A stretch of DNA of 64,000 nucleotides, taken from assembly GCA_035041965.1 (NCBI GenBank), contig JAPYMA010003017.1, forward strand, positions 186,001 to 250,000. The letters run 5' to 3'. The stretch comes from Anisakis pegreffii. Taxonomy: Eukaryota > Nematoda > Chromadorea > Rhabditida > Anisakidae. Positions 1 through 13,332 of this stretch are shown here, piece after piece. The stretch's first letter is position 1; each line of letters begins with the position of its first letter. The notes beneath the pieces are model-generated. The model ran no database searches. It saw nothing but the letters and a program-made list of their open reading frames with translations, and was not told where the DNA came from. The position numbers and the translations under genes are program-made.

Positions 1-193
1 TCGCAATTTGGATTATCACTATTCAAATCACGACTCATCATATTGTTATCGGCAAGAGTCTATTATAAAGTTATATCAGTAGGGTCTGAATTTTGGTGGC
101 AACCCGAAATAAGTATCTCCTGGAGGTTTAATGAACTGACGACTAAAGTTGGCCTTGTCAATGGCTACCGATTGAGTGTTCGGTCGTTGGCCA
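1..193 (-). other. Exon-like block and possible start of a gene running off the left edge
   Basis: On the minus strand a clean acceptor (a T-run followed by CAG) ends at 194. After it, one frame stays open for 38 codons to a TGA at 76-78 and ends in the residues FGLPPKFRPY. Below it, an ATG-ATG pair at 36-41 opens a frame that reads MMSRDLNSDNPNC to the window edge. Two readings fit: the last exon of an unresolved gene (acceptor phase 2), or the 5' leader of a gene that begins at 41 and leaves the window. The acceptor lies about 300 bp after the TIMM10B stop on the same strand. In a nematode that spacing would suit a downstream operon gene trans-spliced at this site. I do not recognise the protein. 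Confidence 0.3.
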
Positions 194-490
194 CTGAAAA
201 AATCTGATCGACTCCCAAACTTGATCAATCACGCGGTTTAATTACCAATACTACTATTACTATCAGTCAGTACATCAACTTATTCTATTGTAAATGAACG
301 GTATAATTTAAACACGGAAACTAATGAAAGAAAAACTGAAATTACACAACTAAGTGATACTAACAAAATGAAGATCTATCGATATTGGTGGAATAAATGT
401 GCCAAAAGTAACGAATTAAAGTGATTAGAGATGAGCGAATTGAATTGGTTGAAAATGCGATTCGAAGTATAAATTGGAATGTTGAATGGT

Positions 491-1345
491 TCAATTTGAT
501 GGCGTTGTGGCAGCAGAATCAGGAGGAGTGTGTTCTGGATTCACGTTGTCGGTTGCTGGAAGAGTTGTGGGAGGAGCAGTGGTCTGATCGGCTGATTTAA
601 AGATAGTCTTCGGTGCTATTTCGGCAAATATCAACATCAACCGACGATTCACATTCATCTGCTTATCAATACCTACAATTTGCCTCATTTTCGAACAATT
701 ATTAGCTTGCCATTTTGCTGCTCCAATTGACTCACGGCAAATTCAAAACACTCCTTAGCCATACATGAAAAATCGCACTCTGAGGTTGATTCACCTTCCT
801 TTTGCATGCTTATTGTAAGTGCATGGCTATTGTCTTGTACACCTCACATGAATGAGGCAGCCTTCTTGAAATGAAACGAGACGAAGAAAGATTCAATAAT
901 GAAACACGTACAGTTCCATGTACAATTCACTTCGTCGCCCGCTAGCTGATGGTTGTTGAACTCACGAACACAACTGTTGAAACAACGTTCCGTTAGAGTA
1001 TTGTAAACGCTTAGGAACTCTTTTAACTGAAATTAATACGAGTTCCATCTTCCGACCTTGTGAGTATGCAACTAATCTCAATATTATACTCACTACTTCC
1101 TAAAATACTCTCTCTAAAATGTTGCCCGTCAGCGCAATCAATGTGGATAAAGTACAATTCAGCTTACAGACAATAAAGTAGGTGATTTTTGTGAGCACAC
1201 TGATTAACCGTAATGGTAAGCGATTAAAGGTTGCTCGATCGATCTCAATTAAATTTTCAGTTTCGAAAATTTTCTGCTTTTCTTAGCGGTGCTTGAAATT
1301 GTGAAAACAATTGCGATCGGCTTCCAAGATATTGATGGAATCCAT
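491..1345 (-). CDS. TIMM10B: TIMM10B-like small Tim chaperone (mitochondrial intermembrane space)
   Basis: Three exons are resolved: 1026-931, 798-765 and 672-491 (TGA at 491-493). They join in phase to 103 codons plus stop. The frame shows the small-Tim pattern of twin CX3C motifs: CFNSC in the first exon after [12 protein letters not shown], and CDFSC after GESTSE. It continues [16 protein letters not shown], close to the RLM...P stretch of TIMM10B, then a Pro/Thr-rich tail. Small Tims form hexamers that escort hydrophobic inner-membrane proteins to the TIM22 translocase, and the cysteines form disulfides. The middle exon is only 34 bp, and the last Cys codon is split T|GT across a 92-bp intron. 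The start exon is not settled: an ATG at 1345 ([10 protein letters not shown]) reads well but its donor does not match the next exon's phase. Other Tim9-family members are the alternative. Confidence 0.78.
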
Positions 1346-3681
1346 TTTCAATTCTAAACCGACCAAACGAATCGACCTGGTTTGGCTATCACCATTAACA
1401 GCTAGCATTATCAGTCACTATAGCTCATCTCTTGCACCTATCCGGATGTATGTGGATGAAAATAAACTGCAAAACCGTGAAAATGCTTCAAGTTAATGAT
1501 CGGAACAAGCGTTACATGAACATGCCCCGAAACAAACCTGTGTTATATCTGCTATAGTACCAGTCATCAAGTTCTTTGAGCCCAATTGCTGCAATCAGAA
1601 ACCAATATAGATTCGAACCATTTGCATAAAAATGTGCATAATGAATTTCCTATTCTCTTTAAGCGACATCCCATCTGATAGAATGATAACCGATGTGATC
1701 GCTTTCAAACTCACCACGAAATCCTTCTGTGTCCACATGAAATATTCTCATACTTATGGCGTTTCCTACCCACATTGATAACTTATCTCTACCGATATTC
1801 AGTGCAGATACAATCTTCGAATCATGTCCTAACTGTGAACAATTATCAGATAGTCGTCATCTTAACTGTATACACAACAGCCACAAGCCAACTTCTATGA
1901 GTGGCCATACTATTTGCAGGTAAACACATATGCATGAGTACAATTCGAATGTGACTCAACAATGCTAAACACAGCAATAGAATGCAGAATGTTTTACTCG
2001 ATATTTGAAAGAGTCATGCAATCTTGATACTCAGTGAATGTCGAATGAATGAAATGAAAATCAATGCGAGCACATCAACACAAAGATGCGATATCTGCAC
2101 CAACACAGTCTGCTCACTGCATTGCGTTAACAGAGTCACATCCGCACAATCTATAATATCTCAAATGTGTCAAATGCGCATAACATCAATATATCATCAC
2201 ATATCAAAATCATAAATATAACCACATCATATCAAATCATCACATGGACTCGTATTAATAAATCGAATCAAATCACACCACTGGATTGCTTTGTTGTTGT
2301 TGTTTTTTACTTCCAACCATCAACACAATGTAGACGAAGGAAACAGATGAACGGGCGAGTAAACGAGAGGCGAGATGAGACAAGAGTGGAACAGGACAAG
2401 ATTCCAGCATCGCATTCGATAAACTCTTTCTGGGAAGGGACGAGATTTACTACAAGAATAATAATAATAATAATAATAATAATACTAGTGATACGAATGA
2501 CGACATCGCTAATCACAATTAATTCAGCATAACACAGCGCAGTATACACACCAACATGAGATAGCAATTGAACAGCTACACAAACTTCATCTCAACCCAT
2601 TGATACAACTATCAAAAACGCCAATTATCCGACCTAAATCAAATGTCACAAAAATACACCATCAGCCATACAAGAGGTCAATCATGGAAACCAACAATAC
2701 TCTCATTAAAAGCAAAAGCACACTCATGAAAAGATTTTAAGTTCAATCAAAATTTTAAATCCAATCAAAAATCTATCATGTATTGCGTACATTTCAATCG
2801 TTTCTTTCCCTCACAACATCCCAATGATTCATTCAATCAATCACCGTTCAAATTTCCATAATATCACCATATCATACGAATACATCCAAAATTGATATGG
2901 TGATCAATTGATATCAAATGAATAAACAAATACCAATACGACTTTCCTTTAAAAAACTTATCAATTTGATAATAATGACATGAAACAATGAACGCCAAAC
3001 AATATGCAAATGATAAGATGCAGACCTTCTTAAGATGTTTGGTTTTTGGTCAAACTGCTTTCAACAAAATAATGTTTTCTGTCGATTATTGGTCAAATTT
3101 TAAAAAGAAACTATCTCCTCCACATGGCTGAATAGTAATCAACAGATTTCTAACCCGATTATCATATTTAAACGACCAGGCAGTCAACCCCTCCCGATAT
3201 TTCATCGCATTTCTATGCAACCAAAACTTTTCTACTGCTAAATCCTGTATATCGAAACGAAAATATCGTTTGAATCTCTATTTCCTTAAACTACAAGCTA
3301 GCCATAATCAACAGCAATAACGAGAACTGAATAGAAAGATGGTGAATGCAAAACAACGGCAACTAACAGACTACGAACGCAATCGGTGAAACGGAATCGG
3401 AATGAATCTGATAATTGGCATTTGCATTTCGAATGAAAATGATGAAACGAGAGTGCACGAAATACCGAAAGAGGAAGTTTTACATATTATGTATATATGT
3501 CTTTATAACATTATGTTGATGGATATAAATAAAATAGACACCGGTCTTACCACACTCATTGGAGGGAGAAATAAAAGAATATTATTGTCACCACAAAAAC
3601 AAACAAACAAAAAAAAAAGGAGAGGAGGAGAAAGCGAACGAAGACAGCTGATAATTGAATGGATGGAGTGATTTTGTCAGA
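1346..3681. other. Intergenic between TIMM10B and the CNOT4 3' end; ATA microsatellite
   Basis: No convincing gene. A pure ATA/AAT trinucleotide run of about 28 bp lies at 2457-2485. Open frames here (for example about 2167-2532 and 3402-3671, plus strand) show no recognisable domain and use residues typical of AT-rich noise. The stretch next to 3682 would contain the CNOT4 3' UTR. Confidence 0.5.
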
Positions 3682-6600
3682 TTACCGCTTCGAGATATGC
3701 GAGAAGCCGGGTGGTGGAGGCATCCACTGTGGTACTACCGGTTGGTGGTGAGCGTATGAAATGCTCGACGATGATTGTGACGTCGTCGGCGAAGCGTTCA
3801 TTGCTGCACTGGTTGAGAGCATTGAGTTGAGCTGAGATTGCGCTTGATTTGATAGTGGATTGATGGGGATTTGGGATGGAGATGACGACTGATTGCCGTT
3901 ATTGCCGTTTGCGTAAGCGATCATTGCAGCCACAGATCTGTTCGAGTGCAGTTGTTGTTGGTGTTGTGGTGTGCCTGGGGACTGTGACTGCTGGTGAAGA
4001 GTTGCTGAGGTCAATGATTTCGTCGATGGATAGCCTATAGAATACCGATGAGGTGATTAACATCTCAACTTCAACTCAATATCATCAAAAAAATTTTTCC
4101 AATTATAACTGCACTCATTTTCAAAACTCCAAAAATGCCAGTTCAAAAGCACAAACTCTTCAATTTCAAAAAAAAACAAAAACTTTTCATATACCAGACA
4201 GCTATTAAAAAAAACAATGATTTCTTATTAAATCAGTTTCAAAATCAAAACGTGAAAGACTCATTTCAAAAAAAAAACAAAAAAGCAGAGTATTTTTTAT
4301 CTCTGAATGAATCATGATGAGAGCGCACGTAAAAAAAGAATGTGGGATCGATTGAAAGGCAACATTTGCGAGTGGAACGCGTAAAAACAACCCCCAGTGG
4401 AGGTGCCCATAGAGACAACACATCAAATCAAGCAAAAAACCCACCAGCAGCGTTCAGCTCAGACACGAATCGAACGTTGACGTTCGGTAGGAGTGCTTTC
4501 AAGCCTTGTTGCCATTCACTCAATTGCGCACTGTCAATCGACTGTGCTGCCGCCACATTCGATGGTGGTGGAATAGCGGTGTTGTTGTTGGACGGTTGTG
4601 TAACGAATGGAACTGCTGAATAGGTGTTGGTGGCTGGTGATGGCGATGCCTGATAGGCGCCATTGCTGTATGCCTGATAGGTGCCGTTGGAGGATAGACC
4701 TGGTGGAGGGTCCGAGTAGGGCCGTCTTGACAACAACTGAGAGAGCTGCGATAAACACTTGCTTACAGCCGGATTGGAACCATTGCTTGTGTAGGACGAC
4801 GATGAATGTAAATGGCTCTGATTTTGAAGTTGTTGTGCTTGTTGTTGCTGTTGAGACGGCAAATAGAACGAAAGGGAATTGGAAGACGATAAGAGATTCG
4901 TCTTTGCTTGTTGTTGTTGTAAATCACACTGACCAGCAGCATTGGTTGTCGTCAACATATTCGACGACGACATGTTAACGGTGGTGTTCGATGGCATACT
5001 GACCGCATTCAGTGCACCCATGCTCATCATCGCAGCCATATTCATGCCTGCCATCGGCATTGAGTTGAAATAATCCGAACAAGCGCCAGCACCAACTGCA
5101 GTTGGTGTTGGCGTATTGTTAGTGCTCGACGTGGTCACCACGCCGCCCGGATAATAGGCGGCGTTCGGTAGTTGAATTGCACTCAGTCTTGAGAGGACAT
5201 TGCACTGTGGCGATGTCGACGATGGGATGCTCGTCGTTGTGACATAAGCTGCACCGTTACTGTATCCGTTCAGAGCAGCAACCGATGGCCATCCTCCGCA
5301 CTGTTGCATACCAACACCCAGACACATCATCGACGACGGCATTGACGCACTGCTAAATTATTTGTACTGTTAGTATTACCCTCATCATTCCTATTACTAT
5401 CATTACTATTTTCATTACTATTATCGCTAGTATTATTGATTAAACTGCTATTCAAACCTCTTTTGTAAAGTCGGTTGATGAGATTTTTCTTCTTCCAATA
5501 AATCCGCTAACCCTTTCGCTGATTCCGAGAAGGGATCAAACCCTGCAATCGCCACCATCAAATGATAACAACCGCCACCAAGTTTTGAGCTTATATCGGC
5601 GATGAAACGATGCCGATTTTGAAACAACCCGAAAGTGCACATGATACTTACAGAAATGATACGCAGTAAGTAAGCAAAAATAACTCATAGACCAAACAAA
5701 CAAAAGTACGTAATAATTCAAACAACACACATACCAAGCTCATCATCGCTCTGTACACTAAGTTTGGTCTGTCGCTTAACAGGTTGCGATTGGTCAGTGT
5801 TCGTCGTTGTTGTCGCTGATATATTATTATTATTACTGCTATTATTATCACCCGTATTAATATTAGAAGAACTAGATACACATTTATTAGCATCATTCGA
5901 TTGATTCGCATTATCAGTACTAGCCACTGATGTACCAGATACTTTTTGGCATGATAATGATTTCGTTGAATCGTCTGATTGCTTTCGATTACTCTTCGAT
6001 GAGTTTGACAAACTCTCATCTACCTCAGCACCATCTGACCGCAGCTCGGTACACGACAAAGACGTCTGCTCTTCTTTTATTATCTGTTTACTCTGAAAGA
6101 CAGCTATCAATACACCAACTACCCATTTTGTGTCGGAACTGCATAAGTGATACAATTTATAATAATTGATCGTCACACAACTACCACCGGCTGAATATCA
6201 CTTCAAGCTAAATGCACACTATCACTCCACCAATAATAAAATGCAAAAAAACGCTATTTTCTCAAATGTAATCCTTTCACAACTCATGTTGCTTTATAAT
6301 CATATACATCAAATTGTTAGAATCATAAACACATTCCTAATCAATGTTCCCTTACGTATCGAACGACAAACAAATGATACAAATTGCGAATGAAGTAAAA
6401 CAAAACCTTCTCAATGTTTTCGCAACTACTATGTCTTGTCGTATCGTTGGGCAACGCTCGTTCGGGCGATGTCCACTGCACCAGTCGTGATCTGAATTCA
6501 TTGCTGTTCTTATAGAAAACTTCAACTTTTTGTCGAAGAGACTCCTATCGCCATTGGACTCTTTCCGCAGGCATTTTTTTTCCTTCAGAAGGAAATGAAG

Positions 6601-9600
6601 AAGCCTTAGCAGAGATGGATTCACTGCCCGTCACAAATTTCAATCAGAAAAATGCAACGAGAAACGAGAGGATAGGCAAAATCGAACTGATAATGATCCG
6701 CAGAAATATCCTATCTATCGCTATTGATAAGCCAAAGATGTCGCTTCTTTACACCAATAATTATGCTTACAATAACGATAACACTGAGTTTTCAAAACAA
6801 CAGATGAAGCGAAGCACATAGCGGTTTTACAGTTAATCACAACTACAACGTTTTTAAATGATCCTCGCAGCTGTGCTCTATACCCTTCCCGATCACTGCA
6901 GTGATTCGGCACTTTTCTCTGTCATTTATGAATCAAAGCAGTAGTCATTCGACAGGACTGAGATATAAAATGTCCGCATAAGGGTGGCAATCATAAAATG
7001 GATATTTTGGAATCAATTCCCCAAAAAATCAATTCAGAGTTCAAGAATCATACCTCAGTGTATTTGATGTAGGCGAATGATGTTGCTTCTGATGTTGTTT
7101 TTGTGCCTTACTCGATTCACTCTTGCTGCAAACACGCTGCTGCTGCTGCTGAGATGTATCGTCATCATCACACGAACTCACACTCATATTCTCATTGATA
7201 CTATTATCACCGCCACTGTGATTACGATTATGACAATGAGAACCAATCGCTGTCGATTTCGTTCTCGTTGTTGCATCGTCTTTAGTTCGTTTTATATTAT
7301 TTACGACCTGCAAGCGCAAATCATTCCTCCTTCCTCAAACAAATCAAACAGCTATAAACTTGATGTTTTCATCGTCTATTCCTATCGTTCCGAGGATGTA
7401 CTTCAATATATAACATATGCATAACCGCTGCGCTGTTCTCATCAAAAACGATTCATCAAAATATGGACCGAGTCAAACACTTGATTCAATTTCTGCAGTT
7501 GTCGAAATGCGCGAGGATAATGCCATTAATTTCTCAAACAAGTGCATTTCTAAGAAGATGTATTAAAAGATGCGCATACATCGTAGAACTATCATGAAAA
7601 GTGCACAGTTACATGCATACTGATGTTTACTGCATTATCAATATTTCATTTTATCGACCTCAACCATTCTGAAGCCTATGTTATCCTCCTACATAATCAC
7701 AAAAATCTAGCAAAGTATCATTTGAAGGAAGGGAAGTTGAAGGACTGAGCACCGAACCGGTTTTGAGTTTTCATCCGATCCTCCGGACGCCTCTCTACTG
7801 TGATGATGACGATACTGATGATGATTATTCAAATTCGATTCCACCGATTTATTCTTCGTCATCTCGTTATTCGGTGTACGATTCGTCTTCTCTCTTCAAC
7901 AACACAGCACCAAATCAACAAACCATTTGATCGTATATCTTATCAAAGGCACAATCAATCAATATAGATCAATCAACCAATCGATCACCTATCAACACTT
8001 ATCGTTTGACCGCTATCACTCAACCCATCCAGAAACACAATCGTGCTTCATACTGATCGCATTCGTATGCAAAAAGCAACAAGGACACGAACCGTGAGGT
8101 AATAACATCATTCGGTGGTCTACTCCCCGATCGATTGGCACGTCTCGAATTACAATTGCTACTTAATGACGAAGACGATGATGATGTTGTGTTCTGCTGC
8201 TGTTGCTGAGTGATGTTCACTGCGGGCGTTTTATCTGTTGAACCAGCTCCACCGCCACTACTCACATGCGTTGACAGGGATGTACTCCGTTCTGCACTTT
8301 TACTTCTGAATGTTACTTACTCTCAATTACTCATCTTTAAGCTGCTTAAAAACTCTTTTCTATTCGTAATTCTGAACCAATAACAATTACATTCAGCTAC
8401 TGAATAAATTACATTATCATCAATTCGCTGATAATATTCAGACAGTAACATTTTGAGCTCATAAACGAATCAATATCAATATCGATATCAATGCGAATAA
8501 TCGATAATGACAGACAAGTGGGCTCTGATTCCGAAAATGGGACTTCACGCATTTCCACTCAATAAGAATAAAATGCACAAAGTCGTATCGCAACTCACAC
8601 GGAATATCTATCTATTATCATATCATATCAGCACCTCCTATCAGCTTATAATCGGCTCAATAAGACGAACGCCGCTTAAACATCACACCTTTCAAAAACA
8701 CTCAATGAGTCATCAGTTCAAAAAAAAAACAGCTGTAATTGGTACTCAATTAAATACGACATATCAAAAGCAATTCCATACGAATGATGGGTATCAATAA
8801 CAGGAATAATAAACCATCAACTCACTGTGAATGTTTCTGTCGATTATTCGCGATAAGACACGGTCTGTTGGTATCCTTCTGATTCGCTTTATCTTTCAAC
8901 AGTGTTGTCTCGATGAGTTTCTTCTCGTATTCAGCATGCTTACCCAAATGCATGTCATCCTTCGTGAAACTTACTTCGTTATCAGCCACATCATGCAAAT
9001 ACATACACTCCTAAAAATAATCCACACTCATCTACAATCACCTCAACAATCACCAAAAAAACTGCGATATTTCAATGATCTCATATCACCATACAACAAC
9101 TTTTCCATCTTGATTTCATTCATCACCATCCCCACAAAAATCCACCTCAACAACCCAACGAACAATCGATAAACAATGAACAACAACTCGAACCGGTTTA
9201 TGACACGGCTGACTCCGCAAGAAACTCGAACAATACTTCGTTGTACCTAATGACGCCTTCACAATACGACCATCCAATTGTGCGTTATTCACTGACTTAA
9301 AGCAAACACCACACCATCAAGCTTTCGTCCAATTCAGTTATTTAACACAAAAAAAAGCGGCACTATATGAGCAAACACCAAGTAAATCACTCACTATCAG
9401 TACCGTTCCAGTTCTTCATAATACAATCATCTTCATCATCTACTAACCCGTAGAATCGCAACTATTTTGTTAAAATCCTACGAACTCAACTCACTTACTC
9501 GCATGATTCACAATGAATCACCACCGCAAAATGAAGCGACCATTTAAAGGATCATAGGTTCAGTTTAAGAATAAGCATCCAAGAATACAATTCCAACAAA

Positions 9601-11942
9601 GATGAACGTCATCATCAATCAATGATGACATGCGTGCAAGAGATGAACCTTCTAGCTGAATTTTTACCTCAAATCTTTAATGAAGTAAATTCTGATAGTG
9701 AAAAATAAAACCGAAAATCGATTAGAAATTTTTCTGCTCTTAACGATTTTGCCGTTTTCTTGCATACTTCCACTCATACAACAGCTATTAAACTCTTCTA
9801 ATCCTTCGTCCCCCGCTTCCAAGAATTTCCTTGCGTATGAAGAGAAAGAAAAACAAAAATAAACGAACGCCTCAATGAATGAAACAATAATCATCAACTC
9901 AGTGCCGTAATGCATCAATAAATCAATTCCTCACCTGAATAGCTCTTAACGCATCCTCGTATTTCGCATAAGTTACATAAGCTGTACAGGACGCTGACTG
10001 TGGGCCATTCGACGATGCAAACGACCCAACAGCCACCTAAAATATTTCAACATCGAATCATATCGCAAACGACTTCACGCCTCATAAAAATTACTCATTG
10101 TTCTAAATTAATTATTGCAACCATCCAGCTTCACCAAAAAAACCAAATAAATGAGCAAAACCTTAAGAATACGACCGTATTTCCCAAAATATTCCGGCCT
10201 CTTCAGAATTTCCGGATCTGCGACCCTCGTCGATAAGCCAACAACATAAACGAGATTTTTCTGTAGGACCCTAAAACAGTGACAGTTTGCTAATTGCAAA
10301 ACGATGTCAATGATCAAAAACTAAGAAACAAAACAATGCAAGTTTTTATACTCCTCATAATATCAAAACTATTCATATTCATATGAACAATCCAGATGTA
10401 TTCCTGTTCACCAAATACGTTCCATTTCATGTTGTCGAAAGCCCTTGACAATATTTGAAATAAATCAGTAATCTTCTCATCTAGACATCAAACAAACACT
10501 TGCTTGAAATTACTGCACAGAGCAGCATATGTTTCGTATCGATAAAAAATTATCAATGAAATTCGCATGGTTGAACATCTGAACGAGCGATGCAAAACGA
10601 ACCGATACGCCGAAAGATGTTTACGTGATTCACAAATCTTCAATCGTTGCTGCTGTTGCTTCTGTTTCTTCTCGGATTTGATCTTCAACAGATCGGATGC
10701 CGAAAGCGGCTTAAAGTTCACCGGGTTCTCCGGGTACGGTTGTCTACACGCTGGGCACAGCCCATTTTCGTCCGTTCGTAAACGGTGCCAACAGAATCGA
10801 CATATCTGAACATTCAAATACAGACATATTCCATTCGTCCACTAAATGCACACGGCAAACAAAACAGTCGAATAGCCACAAACATACATTCAGTAATAAA
10901 ACAAATATATCCGAACAATAATGACAATAACAATAATGAAACCAAAAGCAAATCCAATAAAGGCTCAATTAATCAACAATCCGTAAACTCACTTGATACT
11001 CGCATTTGCATGGATAAAAATCGATATCGTCAATTTCCAAAAGTTCCATGCAAAGAGGGCACTGAAAATCACACAACTTCAATTCATATAATTCGAACAA
11101 AAATCTTTTCAAATTGCAATCATCATTCCACCCAAACTTTCACTCTCGTCAACAACAGCATTTTCTTCAAAAAAAGTCTGCATTTTCAAAGAATTATTTC
11201 GAAACTCGATCAATAATGACGAAAAAAGATTATCGCAAATGAACGATCGCACGTTCAATACTTTTCATATGCTCGTTCCTTTCCTCTTAACAACAATTAT
11301 CCTAACGTCTTTATTACCACTCGAATCGATAAAACTCAAATTCCATTCATCCACCCATCACAGATAAATCAACGAAAAGTCATCACAACGAAAACAAAAG
11401 TTTAAAAGTTGACAAAAAATTTCGAACTTTTCAAGTAAACCGATAGCAATAAAAATTTTGCATTCGATACGTCGTATTGTTCATTAGTAATTATTCAAAC
11501 ATATTATGAAATTCACGGTTTTATCTCTTTAATACGGATCCACTTTACGGGGATACACTAGTCACAAAACTTCCTTTGAACATACCACAAAAAATAATAA
11601 TAAAACACTCCATGACAACCTCCCTTCCTTAACTTAATTCGTTCGTTAACTTAACTCGCACCCTTGTCTCATGTCATAAATCCGAATCGATCAATTTTAG
11701 TATTTTGACAAAGAATTTTACAATCCCCAAGTAAGTTTTACAAATGGTTTTTTTCGATTCATATCCAAGAATGCTCAAAAATTCTTCGTGATTCTATTAC
11801 ATCACCAAGAACACATTAATAGAGTTGGATAAGTTGTATTAATTGACAGATGGTGGGGGAAGGGACTCTGAAATCTAGGAAAACATCGAAAGATTAATTT
11901 AAGTTCACTAACCTCTTTCTCGGTTTGTTCATCACCCGACAT
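3682..11942 (-). CDS. CNOT4: CNOT4, RING E3 ligase associated with the CCR4-NOT complex
   Basis: Fourteen exons join in phase: 11942-11913, 11061-10993, 10805-10603, 10270-10162, 10036-9935, 9295-9194, 9010-8826, 8305-8093, 7893-7758, 7307-7054, 6090-5731, 5646-5458, 5352-4445, 4034-3682. They total 3,213 nt, or 1,070 aa. The start reads MSGDEQTEKE. The C4C4 RING follows (CPLC...CKC, CRFCWH, CPACRQPYP, residues 11 to about 60), then a coiled basic stretch, an RRM (VYVVGL, AYVTYAKYEDALRAI, about 103-200), a CCCH finger (KYCSSF...ECMYLH) and the C-terminal GFDPFSES motif near residue 624. The family ubiquitinates substrates in mRNA decay and ribosome quality control. It is longer than vertebrate CNOT4 because of Ser/Asn/Gln-rich inserts in exons 8-13. 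Boundaries 5731 and 5646 are the least certain, chosen because phases match. Confidence 0.96.
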
Positions 11943-12692
11943 TTTAAAAATCTTCTTGTCTCCAATGAATTATAATAAATGAATTGCAACGGTCGTTGGA
12001 ATCAGTCAATCCAATGCTGATGAACAGTAATCTTTTAATTGATATCACTGATAAATATGATATTGAGACAAATATCAACTTATCAGATACACACTCGAAT
12101 TTGCTGTCTTGAATGACTAGAAGATGCGATACTGAATGGCTGTGTTGACTGATGAACAGATGATGACCTGACAAACAACTCAATAACAACAACTCTACAC
12201 CAATAAGCTCGAGTTTAACGCGGTATTATACTAATACCAATCGTAACGAAACGCGAAATTCACCAACTAAATAAATACCACTTCCACGTTCACAACACGG
12301 ATCATCGACAACAACACAGATAATAAACGAACAATAACCACTTTATCGATCCTTTCGGTCAAACGTAATAAACAACGTCGTCAACGATATCGGAGAATCA
12401 CTACCGTAAGCGATACTACCATAAATTCATAACGAATATTATCAATTAAACGACAAGCGCACAGCGAACATATGATTATTATTATTATTATTCGTGTAAG
12501 ATGGCTGTTCGCTTAACAACCACCATAAAACACAATAAATATAGATTTTTGAGAAAAAAATAGACTATTTAAGCAGTGATCTATCGAACGCATTAATGCT
12601 AGATGATAAACCCGAGCCGCAAGCATGCTGCTAGCTGTTCAAATCAAAATTCAGCACATAGCAACACAACGAATCAGATGATTGCTAATTAT
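11943..12692. other. Intergenic, upstream region of CNOT4
   Basis: No gene seen. A short ATT/TTA trinucleotide tract occurs near 12474-12494. This stretch precedes the CNOT4 start codon and presumably holds its promoter. No canonical motif can be asserted by eye. Confidence 0.4.
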
Positions 12693-13303
12693 TTATCTAT
12701 GCCGTTTCCCTCTGACAAACAACGTCAGTGAGTCTTTTCGTTTCGATCGACTCACTGCGAAAAATAAAATTCCGAGAGCCACCACCACCACGAGCACCGA
12801 GCACAACTTGCAGGCAATATTCTCAGTCTTCATGCTATTTATATACAATACAATATTTATATCTATTTATTAATGTACACATCAATCAGCAACATATTTA
12901 TGAACTCGTGCTCCTCCTGCTGCTGCTGCTGCTACTGCTGCTATACGTTCTTGTTATTCCTCCATAACAATAACATTACATAGCTGCTCTCTCATATGTT
13001 AGTCTCTTTTATAATAATAGTTTATCGTAGCACCACCATTCTTACCACATCAAATCATCTACATCCTTACACACGTTCAAATTGTCGGCACCTATCCAAA
13101 TCCCACGTTATTCACCAAATCTCAACTAAATCCGTTGTATTCGTCGCTAGTCCACGTTAAACGCCGACTACAAGTCGCTGTTTCTCCTTGTTAACTACAC
13201 CGTTCTCACGAAATTTATCGCTTTCTGAAGCATTCACTTCACTTTCTAAAACTTGCTTGTCCCACTTTAGAAGTACATCATCATTCAGGTTTCTCGAAGC
13301 CAT
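12693..13303 (-). CDS. Probable small single-pass membrane protein (two exons, 88 aa)
   Basis: Exon 1 runs from ATG at 13303 to 13172 (44 codons, MASRNLNDDVLLKWDKQ..., acidic and hydrophilic). Its donor GTAG is in phase 0. Exon 2, 12827-12693, also opens in phase 0 and ends in TAA. It encodes TENIACKLC, then a hydrophobic run of about 18 residues (VLVVVVALGILFFAV), then a basic tail (RSKRKDS...RGKRHR). The layout suggests a hydrophilic N-terminal domain, one transmembrane helix near the middle and a positively charged C-terminal end. Both exons are under 50 codons, which hides them from ORF scans. A CTG/CAG-rich tract (12911-12945) lies in the intron. The start codon is only 29 bp from the upstream ATG of the divergent ZC3HC1-like gene. 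I do not recognise the family. The exact exon 2 acceptor (12827 or nearby) is inferred. Confidence 0.45.
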
Positions 13304-13332
13304 CACTCAAACACACACCAATAAAACTGTAA

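Noticed and set aside
235..246. Match to the first 12 bases of nematode SL1 spliced-leader RNA
   Set aside because: Only 12 bases match, with no donor or Sm site following. Expected by chance in AT-rich DNA.
491..850. Cystatin-like protein (QIVxG motif) with a frameshift
   Set aside because: The motif spans the acceptor of an intron. Splicing 765 to 672 gives a clean twin CX3C small-Tim protein instead.
1600..1630. tRNA T-arm-like GGTTCGAATC on the minus strand
   Set aside because: The flanking bases do not form the T stem and no D or anticodon arms are visible.
10785..11216. 143-codon plus-strand ORF
   Set aside because: Antisense shadow of the CNOT4 RING exons 10805-10603 and 11061-10993 and their intron.
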